Of a stretch of DNA of 64,000 bases, positions 37,368 through 45,160 are shown in pieces. The stretch covers positions 2,728,001-2,792,000 of the forward strand of contig NC_004663.1 of NCBI RefSeq assembly GCF_000011065.1, given 5' to 3'. The notes beneath the pieces are model-generated. The model saw only the letters and a program-made list of their open reading frames with translations. It made no database searches and was not told the DNA's origin. The stretch's first letter is position 1; every line of letters begins with the position of its first letter. The stretch is from Bacteroides thetaiotaomicron VPI-5482 (GTDB taxonomy: Bacteria; Bacteroidota; Bacteroidia; Bacteroidales; Bacteroidaceae). The translations under genes and the position numbers were made by a program.

Positions 37368-39272
37368 TTAAAATACCTCACTCAGATACTTCTTCGTCTG
37401 TTCCGGACGCTGGCTCATACGCAAACGCCACACCAGTTCCTGCATATTTACGACTTCAAAACTATCGTTCAGATGTCCTGCACAAAGCTTTGCCGCTCCG
37501 GCTCCACGAATATCCCCGGACTGGTTCTCAATCAGCGGGTCTTCCGTCTGTCCGTGATCGGAGAAATTACTCCATGCATGCACACATACGACAGAAAAAC
37601 TTTCCTGCTGTGCTTCCTGTTTCAATCTTCCGGCAATATAGGCAGGGGTACCTTCACGTTCCGCATTCCGGTTTCCAAAATTCCACAAAGAGTATTTCAC
37701 CGTAATGGCCGGGATATCATACCCTGCTTTATTCGTTACCCAAATAATGTCTCCTTCACCTCCTGCATAAGGACTATACTGAAGCGCTACGATACCTTCC
37801 AACTGGTCATTGGCATCTACATAAGCCTGAAATGCTTCTTTGGCAGCCTCTGATTTTACGTTCATAGCCATTACACCCAGCAGTTTCACACGATGTTGAC
37901 GCATATGCGCCGAAAGGCGTTCTGCCACGACTTTCAAATTCTTCGCCCGGTCGCCATTCTCGCTATAATTGTCTACGTAATAGTAACCGCCTCCCAGCAT
38001 TTCCAAAATAGAGCAATTCGGCTTTTGCTGACTCAGCAGATTATCGAATTGTGCCGGTGCCATCATCGGAAGCACTGAAGCAGCAATACCATACGTCATC
38101 CGTACTTCTTCCGACTCCGCCGCATTATAGAAATCTTTAAAGTCATTCATCATCCACTGAATATTGTCACCATCGGAAAGGAAGAAAGAAACGAAATTCT
38201 TTTTCTTTGTATAATCCAGAAACTGCGGATTCTTCACGCGAGCCAATGTCGATTTCTGACGTTGAGAATAAAGCAATGAAGTCAAGGAATGATTGTAACT
38301 CCAGTCACAAGGGATCATCGGATGACCGCTTTTGGAAACCAAATCGACAAAAGCATCTTCACTTACTCCCTGTTCCCATCCGTAGACAGGTGCATTCGGT
38401 TCCAGCCAGGCAAGGATTTCTTTCAGCAAAGCCGTATTCTGTCCGCCAGCCGAACTGCCCTGACGCTTATTCAAGTTCAATACGAAAAGTTCATTCTTAA
38501 TAGCAAACTCACGCAATTCACCGGTTTGTACAGGCATGATCACCAATGCTTTGTTGCTGCATTTGTCTTTGAACTCCGCCCATGCCTGTGCAGTAGTTTT
38601 GCTTCTTGCATCATATTTCATGGTATATCCTGCTTCTTCATAATATTCCTTGTCACGGACATCCACAATAATAGAATTATAAACATGAGAAGCAACGGAA
38701 GCTACAACACCACTCTCCGGATTATGCTCAATATCCGTCAAGACATATCCGTCAAACATACCTTTCAGCTGAATAGTCACTCCGTCGGACGGACCATAAT
38801 CATTACGTGCCAGTTCCAGTCCGCTCTGCATCCCCTGTTCGTGGATACCCATATCTTCGAGTGCCTGCTTAGACAGTTTATAGGAATCACTGCCACCGTG
38901 ATCGTGCAGCCAAACAGCTATTTCACTTGTTCCCTGTTCTACGGCACGATTAGCCAGACCGGCTAATGACTGACACATCAGGTGGTACTGTAATCCGCGT
39001 ACTTTTTCTGTTTGTCCCAGTTCATTACGGCTGCCTACCGTTACGACTTCCACACAATTCCAGTATTTCTTCGGTTTCACCTTCATTTCCGGCATATAGT
39101 ATTGACCCACATTACTGATCGGATCATAAGCATCTGTATAAAGGGACGTGTTGTTTTCTTCGTTCAATCCTTGATTGATTTCCGGCGATTCGTACACTTC
39201 ACAACTAGCCATTGTCAAGCTGAGCAACAGTGCAGCACCACATATAGTCATTTTCATAATTATTTCTTTCAT
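37368..39272 (-). CDS. GxGYxYP-family lipoprotein of PUL B
   Basis: This 634-residue protein has lipobox MASC (about residue 24; ATGs at 39272, 39257 and 39251 are possible starts). It shares the long GxGYxYP domains with the protein at 24866 (FLSDGDNIQWMMNDFKDF at about 365). The family motif reads GGGYYYV (about 423-429), so the final Pro is replaced by Val. It lies between SusD and GH92, as the other member lies between DUF1735 and GH29, so each PUL has its own copy. The catalytic role of the family is predicted rather than proven. Confidence 0.8.
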   Translation of the reverse strand: MKEIIMKMTICGAALLLSLTMASCEVYESPEINQGLNEENNTSLYTDAYDPISNVGQYYMPEMKVKPKKYWNCVEVVTVGSRNELGQTEKVRGLQYHLMCQSLAGLANRAVEQGTSEIAVWLHDHGGSDSYKLSKQALEDMGIHEQGMQSGLELARNDYGPSDGVTIQLKGMFDGYVLTDIEHNPESGVVASVASHVYNSIIVDVRDKEYYEEAGYTMKYDARSKTTAQAWAEFKDKCSNKALVIMPVQTGELREFAIKNELFVLNLNKRQGSSAGGQNTALLKEILAWLEPNAPVYGWEQGVSEDAFVDLVSKSGHPMIPCDWSYNHSLTSLLYSQRQKSTLARVKNPQFLDYTKKKNFVSFFLSDGDNIQWMMNDFKDFYNAAESEEVRMTYGIAASVLPMMAPAQFDNLLSQQKPNCSILEMLGGGYYYVDNYSENGDRAKNLKVVAERLSAHMRQHRVKLLGVMAMNVKSEAAKEAFQAYVDANDQLEGIVALQYSPYAGGEGDIIWVTNKAGYDIPAITVKYSLWNFGNRNAEREGTPAYIAGRLKQEAQQESFSVVCVHAWSNFSDHGQTEDPLIENQSGDIRGAGAAKLCAGHLNDSFEVVNMQELVWRLRMSQRPEQTKKYLSEVF

Positions 39273-39290
39273 TTGTTAGTTAACCATTAA

Positions 39291-40934
39291 TCAATAACCT
39301 TCATTCTGCGATAATCCATCTACCTTGTTCCGTTCATCTTGCGGAATGGGGCGTACCAGATGGTTCTTGTTCAAATTATCATACTTCACCACAAACGGAT
39401 TGTATGCAGGTACACGTGTCAGCAATGTCTGAGTACGTTTCAAGTCAAACCAGCGGTCATGCTCTCCCATCAACTCACGGGCACGTTCATCCATGATAAC
39501 GTTTATATCCAGATCTGTCAGCTTCATTGCTTCATAAGCGGTCGCATCTTTAGCGGCACGCTTACGTATACTGTTGATGCGTTCCAATGCCAATTTCTTG
39601 TTTCCGGCACCCAGATAAGCCTCAGCACACAACAGATAGGTATCACCCAAGCGGAAAATGACATCTTCACGAGAACCGCCTTCGCCCCATTGTATCTTGG
39701 TATCGCTGAACTTACGTACCATCGGCATACGATCTGAAGCAGTTTCTAATACAGGAAGTGCCGTAGATTGCGGATACCACACATATTCATCGTCCTGCTT
39801 GAACGGATAAAACCTTTTCGCGTTATTACTCATACCCGATTTATCGTTCCAACGGGGGAAATAGATTCCCAGCTTACCGTAATCAGCATTATCCGGATTG
39901 TTTATGTAATATTCACGTTTGAACGTCGCATCATAACGGGTATCCGCTTCCGGGTCGGTATAAAGCTCGTGCGCTTTCGGATTCACCCAGTATTTACGGG
40001 AAACACTAGAGTAATCATTCTGATTCTTAATGAACAGATCCGGCTCCAATGCTACAATATTAAATCCGAACTGTGCCTGTTGCGGATTTCCATCCCCCCG
40101 ATAGTTCTTATCCAGTCCATATTGAATCGCCCAGATCACTTCCGAATTAGCCTGATTGTTTTCATCGAACAAAGCAGCATAGTTTTCCTGCAAAGCATAA
40201 CCGGAGGCCGGATTCTCTACCAGCAAATCAAATGTCGTTGCTGCATTGGAGAAGTCGTCTGTTTCAGCAAAGGATTTGTAAGCACGTGTCAGATACATTT
40301 TCCCTAAAAAGTGAATGACTGCGGCATTCGTTACCTTTCCGGCTGAAATCGTGGTCATGTCCAGTTTATCCTTTATATCATTCAGTTCGGTAATGATGAA
40401 AGTGTAAATAGCCTGTTCACCGGTACGTTCCGCCTGCTGGATAACGCTTGTATTCTCTTCGGTGAGCAAAGGTACGGGACCGAATGTTTCTACCAGATAA
40501 TAGTAAGCCATCGCCCGGAAAAAGCGGGCTTGTGCGGTCAGCGAAGTATAATCGCTTCCTGCAATATCCGGTGTGCAGCGATTCAGCAGGATGTTACTTT
40601 CCTGCACAATCTTATAGAGTACTTTCCAATAATCGCCAACAATCGGAGCGGTGGAGTTGAAAGTCTTGTCATAGCCGTTGAACATACGTTCGGCAGGTTC
40701 TTCGGAGATAGCCATGTAGATATCAGTTCCGTAATACTGCAATTCGCCTGTATTGAAAACATTGCGGTAACGGGCATTGATATCTGTCAACAATTTCTGT
40801 TGTCCTTCTTTAGTATTATAGAAATCGTCCGTTACTGCCGAAGGGTTATAACTATCCAGAAAATCGGAGCATCCGCTTAGCAAACAGATTGCTAACAGTG
40901 CCAAATATTTAATTTGTTCTTTTACTCGTTTCAT
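39291..40934 (-). CDS. SusD/RagB-family glycan-binding lipoprotein (PUL B)
   Basis: This 547-residue protein has lipobox LLSGC (about residue 21), FRAMAYYYLVETFGPVPLL (about 140-160) and a C-terminal ERARELMGEHDRWFDLKRTQTLL that ends with LVRPIPQDERNKVDGLSQNEGY. It is a surface partner of the SusC at 40949, whose gene ends 14 bases upstream. Confidence 0.95.
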   Translation of the reverse strand: MKRVKEQIKYLALLAICLLSGCSDFLDSYNPSAVTDDFYNTKEGQQKLLTDINARYRNVFNTGELQYYGTDIYMAISEEPAERMFNGYDKTFNSTAPIVGDYWKVLYKIVQESNILLNRCTPDIAGSDYTSLTAQARFFRAMAYYYLVETFGPVPLLTEENTSVIQQAERTGEQAIYTFIITELNDIKDKLDMTTISAGKVTNAAVIHFLGKMYLTRAYKSFAETDDFSNAATTFDLLVENPASGYALQENYAALFDENNQANSEVIWAIQYGLDKNYRGDGNPQQAQFGFNIVALEPDLFIKNQNDYSSVSRKYWVNPKAHELYTDPEADTRYDATFKREYYINNPDNADYGKLGIYFPRWNDKSGMSNNAKRFYPFKQDDEYVWYPQSTALPVLETASDRMPMVRKFSDTKIQWGEGGSREDVIFRLGDTYLLCAEAYLGAGNKKLALERINSIRKRAAKDATAYEAMKLTDLDINVIMDERARELMGEHDRWFDLKRTQTLLTRVPAYNPFVVKYDNLNKNHLVRPIPQDERNKVDGLSQNEGY

Positions 40935-40948
40935 AAGGTTTCAAGTAT

Positions 40949-43939
40949 TTAGAAGGTTAAATTCACTCCAAAAGTAAATGTCATCGGATAAAGTGACAAA
41001 GACTTGTATACGTCTTCACCAATCGTTTCGGGATCCGGACCGAGATAGTCGGTGAAAGTAAACGGATTCTGCACATTGATGTAAGCACGTGCATTTTTCA
41101 TTTTCATCTTCTTCATCCAGTTTTCCGGAAGAGTATATCCCAACGTGATATTCTGTATTTTCAGAAACGAACCGGAAATCTTACCTAATACCTGAGTATG
41201 GTAGGATTGCGCACCGATCTGCTGGTACTCATTGCTGTGGTTTTCCGGAGTCCAGTACTTCACATTCAGTTTGTTCCAGTGTTCATTATCCCATGCGGTA
41301 AACATATAAGTGAAATCATCATTGTAGGTGCCACCGATACGTGCATACATATAGAAAGACAAATCCCAGTTCTTGTAAGTAAAGGTATTGGTCATACCCG
41401 CTGTCCAGTCGGGTGACGGAGAGCCGAGTACTTTATAGTCACGTTCATCAATCACATAGTTCTCGTCCAGATCAGCTACACGGATATGTCCCGGCACTTG
41501 TCCGTATTTAGCAGCCAGTTCCTTATCTTCCGTCTGCCAGATTCCTACCTTTTCCAGATCATAGATCACCTTCATCGGCTGACCGATGAACCAGCGGTTA
41601 GCCAAGTCATCCTTTTTATCACCGTAGAGGTCTACAATCTTATTACGGTTCAGAGAGAAAGTCAGATTTGTCTTCCACGTAAAATCTTTCTTTGAGACGT
41701 TCACCGTGTTCAGACCTATTTCCACCCCTTTATTGGAGGACGTTCCTATATTCTCAAGGATAGAGCCATAACCGTTGAGGTTACCTACCGAACGGGCGAA
41801 AATCAAATCTTTCGTAGTACGGTTATACACATCAATCGTACCGTTGATACGGTTATTCAGAAAGCCGAAATCAATACCGTAGTTCCACTCCGAGGTCATC
41901 TCCCAACGAAGATCTTTGTTACCTTTGCGGTCACCTAATCCGAAAGCATTTTCACCTTTACCTCCATAGATATAATGAGTCAGGTCCAGCTTTGTCCAGG
42001 TAATATCATGGTCAATACTGTTGTTTCCCGATTTACCCCAGCTGACGCGGAGTTTCAGACTATTCAGCCAGTCTACGTTTTTCAGGAAATTCTCATTCTT
42101 CATCTGCCAGCCGACAGCTGCCGACGGCATAAATCCCCACTGATTGCCGGTAGCCAGACGGGAAGTTCCGTCATATCGCCCTGTTACAGTAAACAAGTAC
42201 CGATCCATCAACGTATAGTTGACACGTCCCATGAAAGAAAGCATGGATGACTCCCAATAGTAACTCTTCACGTCACGAATTTCTTCGGCTGTTTCGATCG
42301 CATGCCAGTCCGAGTTGTAAGGCAGACCATCGCCACGCATTTCCGAACCCTTATGAGTTTCTTTCTGTACGCTATACAAACCGATAGCATTCAGACGGTG
42401 AATATTCTTCCAGGTTTTATCATAAGTAATGATATTGTCCCATACCCAATTCATATTCCGTCCTTCTTTCCGGTAAGCTTCCGGTGCATTGAGACCTCCT
42501 TTGGCTTGTGTCATCGTACCTACCCATTCTCCGTAAACGTCCGAATCATACTGAACCGCAATCTGCGATTTAAAGCTCAGTCCTTTGATCGGCTGATATT
42601 CCAGATAACCGGAGAAGTTGGTATAGTTTGCTTCTTTCTCTCTTTTATTATTTTCAATCTGAACAAATGGATTGATCTTGCTGGAAGTCGGCTGACAATT
42701 AAACAAGTAGCTTCCGTCCTTATCATACGGGCTGACCGTAGGAGGCAGGAAGTATGCATTAATCAAAGCATCATTGGCTCCTTCATTCGTGTTATTCAAA
42801 GAAACATAACTGTTGATTCCTGTTTTGAACTTATCAGAGAAGCGATATTCCAACCCAACATTAGCCGTAATACGTTCAAAGCTTTCATCGCCTACCATAC
42901 CGTCGTCTTTCAAGTATCCCAAGCCGAATGAGAAAGAGAGTTTGTCTGTACCCCCGGTAGCGGAAACAGAATGACTGGTAGTCAATGCATTCTGCGACAG
43001 TTCACGCAACCAGTCATAGTATTCACCATGTTTGATACGGCGTTTTTCATCATCAGTCAGGAAGTCCGGACGGCTCAGTGAAGCATCACCATACTTCTTT
43101 TTCCACAAAGCGGTGCGATAGTCTACATATTCCAGTCCATTGCCCATGTTACCAATCATTTCAGGAATACGGGTAGGAGTCTTGAAACCAACGTAACCCG
43201 AATAGTCGATATTAAAGCCCTGACGCTTGTTAGCTCCTTTGGTAGTGATAATCACCACCCCGTTTGCACCCCGCGAACCGTAGATTGCACTGGAAGACGC
43301 ATCTTTCAAAATGTCGATAGATTCAATATCGGCAGAGTTCAAATGACGCATTCCCGTTTGAGAAGGTACTCCGTCGATCACGTATAAAGGTTCATTCGAG
43401 AAATTGAACGAGTTGATACCCCGAATCTCTATTTTCGTATCCGAACCGGGACGGTTGGAAGTCTTATTCACGAGTACACCACCGACACGTCCGTTCAGTG
43501 TTTCAGTGACATCGGTAGTCACCAGTTTACTTAATTCCTTGCTGGTAACGGATTGGATAGAACCTGTCAAATCTTTCTTTTCTACCGTACCATAACCGAT
43601 AACGACTACTTCATTCAACTGCTTGGAATCATCTTTCAACTGAATGGTAAGGTTCGACTGATTCTGATTTACAGTCAGTTCCTGTGTCACGTATCCTATA
43701 AAAGAAACAGCAATCGTTTTTCCTTTCGGAACCTGAAGACTAAAATTACCATCCAAGTCAGTCACCGTACCGGTAGACATTCCTACCACCTGAACGCTGG
43801 CTCCGGGCAACGGTTCTTTTAAAGCGTCTACTACCACACCTTTCACTGTAAGCACCTGCTGTGCCTGCACACTTACCCATCCGCACATCAGAAGCAGCAG
43901 GCAGAGGAAAGCCTTTATTTTTATCGTATTATTTTTCAT
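40949..43939 (-). CDS. SusC/RagA TonB-linked transporter, no STN domain (PUL B)
   Basis: This protein of about 996 residues has a signal peptide (ending VQAQ), then directly a carboxypeptidase-regulatory-like domain (about 30-115, VLTVKGVVVDALKEPLPGASV) and a TonB box (NEVVVIGYGTVEKKDLTGSI). The plug follows (about 130-255, YGSRGANGVVIITTK) and then a barrel to a terminal Phe. There is no N-terminal STN domain, in contrast to PUL A. That fits the absence of sigma/FecR genes here and points to a different control system, probably the regulator at 45161. The ATG at 43939 starts a normal signal peptide. Confidence 0.95.
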   Translation of the reverse strand: MKNNTIKIKAFLCLLLLMCGWVSVQAQQVLTVKGVVVDALKEPLPGASVQVVGMSTGTVTDLDGNFSLQVPKGKTIAVSFIGYVTQELTVNQNQSNLTIQLKDDSKQLNEVVVIGYGTVEKKDLTGSIQSVTSKELSKLVTTDVTETLNGRVGGVLVNKTSNRPGSDTKIEIRGINSFNFSNEPLYVIDGVPSQTGMRHLNSADIESIDILKDASSSAIYGSRGANGVVIITTKGANKRQGFNIDYSGYVGFKTPTRIPEMIGNMGNGLEYVDYRTALWKKKYGDASLSRPDFLTDDEKRRIKHGEYYDWLRELSQNALTTSHSVSATGGTDKLSFSFGLGYLKDDGMVGDESFERITANVGLEYRFSDKFKTGINSYVSLNNTNEGANDALINAYFLPPTVSPYDKDGSYLFNCQPTSSKINPFVQIENNKREKEANYTNFSGYLEYQPIKGLSFKSQIAVQYDSDVYGEWVGTMTQAKGGLNAPEAYRKEGRNMNWVWDNIITYDKTWKNIHRLNAIGLYSVQKETHKGSEMRGDGLPYNSDWHAIETAEEIRDVKSYYWESSMLSFMGRVNYTLMDRYLFTVTGRYDGTSRLATGNQWGFMPSAAVGWQMKNENFLKNVDWLNSLKLRVSWGKSGNNSIDHDITWTKLDLTHYIYGGKGENAFGLGDRKGNKDLRWEMTSEWNYGIDFGFLNNRINGTIDVYNRTTKDLIFARSVGNLNGYGSILENIGTSSNKGVEIGLNTVNVSKKDFTWKTNLTFSLNRNKIVDLYGDKKDDLANRWFIGQPMKVIYDLEKVGIWQTEDKELAAKYGQVPGHIRVADLDENYVIDERDYKVLGSPSPDWTAGMTNTFTYKNWDLSFYMYARIGGTYNDDFTYMFTAWDNEHWNKLNVKYWTPENHSNEYQQIGAQSYHTQVLGKISGSFLKIQNITLGYTLPENWMKKMKMKNARAYINVQNPFTFTDYLGPDPETIGEDVYKSLSLYPMTFTFGVNLTF

Positions 43940-43961
43940 ACTCTTCGTCTGTTTATTAAGG

Positions 43962-45026
43962 TTAGTTCTCAACTTTAAACCATTTGTAGTTACCTACAAT
44001 TTTCGCAACGTGTTTTCCTGTCTTATCCGGAATGTTGGTAACGTCTTCGACCACTGTCGTGAAGTCCCACGCACATACCAGTCCGCTTTCTGTTCCCGTC
44101 ACATCCGAGTTCATCAGCGTTTTTACCTCATTCGCCGATTTCGCAGTACTCCACATGCGGAATTTCTTAATAAATCCGGTCATACAGCGTGAATTGTCAG
44201 TCGGTTCCTGGAATGCCCACATATTCTGGTTACGGGTGTTAGGCATATAATTCTGTAATACTCCGGCATCATTCTTCACATCATTTGTCTTACTGAAGAA
44301 TAATTCACCATTGACATACATTTTCAGCTGTCCTTCAGGCAAGGTGTTATCCCACACCGTCACGACATGATTCCATTTACCAAAATTATCAGGATAAGCA
44401 CGGCCTTCTTCCAGTACGCGGCCTTCCTGCGGTCCCATACCGATCGTTGTACGAAGATTAGAGCCTAAGAAGTTGATCATCCATCCCTCATTCGGCTGCT
44501 TACCGTCAAAAGTAGAGAGGAAACTGCCAATTCCCGACTCAAAGAAACCGGCATCATACTTCACCCAACTTTCTACGGTGAAAGTATTACCGCCACCATA
44601 AGCAGGATCGGAACCAAATTCAATACGCCCTTTACCGTCAATGCCGAATACCTTTAATTCGGCAGGCGTACCCGGTTGCAATGTCTGTTGATAGGAATCC
44701 TGAAATTCGGCAATCGCTTTTTCGGCGGCTATACAGTAGTTATCTATTTCATACTGTAGAACAAAGTAGCCAGCCATACCTTTAGAAATACCTGTTTGCA
44801 GTTCTTCGACAGCTTTTTGCAGGTTCTGGGCATTTGCCAATGGGAAAGTACCGTCACTTGTACCGATCTTTGCGGTATCAAGCATGTTTGTCATGTCGGT
44901 CAGATGCGTGTACATGCATTCAAGTGCAATAGGCCGCACTGAATCGCCGTTATCGCTCTTGCACGAGCTGACACACCAAACCAACAAACTGAATAAACAA
45001 AGTTTCATAAAGAATCTTGTTTTCAT
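43962..45026 (-). CDS. LamG/DUF4972-type surface lipoprotein (PUL B)
   Basis: This protein of about 354 residues has lipobox VSSC (about residue 21 from the ATG at 45026), a helical DUF4972-like region (about 30-130) and a concanavalin-like LamG domain (about 140-350: NTFTVESWVKYDAGFF, GKWNHVVTVWDN, GQLKMYVNGELFFS, KFRMWSTAKSANEVK). It is the first gene of the PUL B transcript. It is likely a surface glycan-binding lipoprotein placed before SusC instead of after SusD. Confidence 0.8.
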   Translation of the reverse strand: MKTRFFMKLCLFSLLVWCVSSCKSDNGDSVRPIALECMYTHLTDMTNMLDTAKIGTSDGTFPLANAQNLQKAVEELQTGISKGMAGYFVLQYEIDNYCIAAEKAIAEFQDSYQQTLQPGTPAELKVFGIDGKGRIEFGSDPAYGGGNTFTVESWVKYDAGFFESGIGSFLSTFDGKQPNEGWMINFLGSNLRTTIGMGPQEGRVLEEGRAYPDNFGKWNHVVTVWDNTLPEGQLKMYVNGELFFSKTNDVKNDAGVLQNYMPNTRNQNMWAFQEPTDNSRCMTGFIKKFRMWSTAKSANEVKTLMNSDVTGTESGLVCAWDFTTVVEDVTNIPDKTGKHVAKIVGNYKWFKVEN

Positions 45027-45071
45027 ACGTATTAGGTTTTTAAATAAAACAATAAGTAAATAACATCGCTG

Positions 45072-45079
45072 CAAACATA
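45072..45079 (-). promoter_or_regulatory. -7 element of the PUL B operon
   Basis: The minus strand reads TATGTTTG, a match to TAnnTTTG, 46 bases before the ATG at 45026. It would drive LamG, SusC, SusD, GxGYxYP and GH92. Confidence 0.5.
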
Positions 45080-45160
45080 ATGTAGCAAGGTTAAACAACT
45101 TATTAGTGATGGGTTAATAACGGATTAATAAGCGAATAAATATCATTAACCGATATGTTT

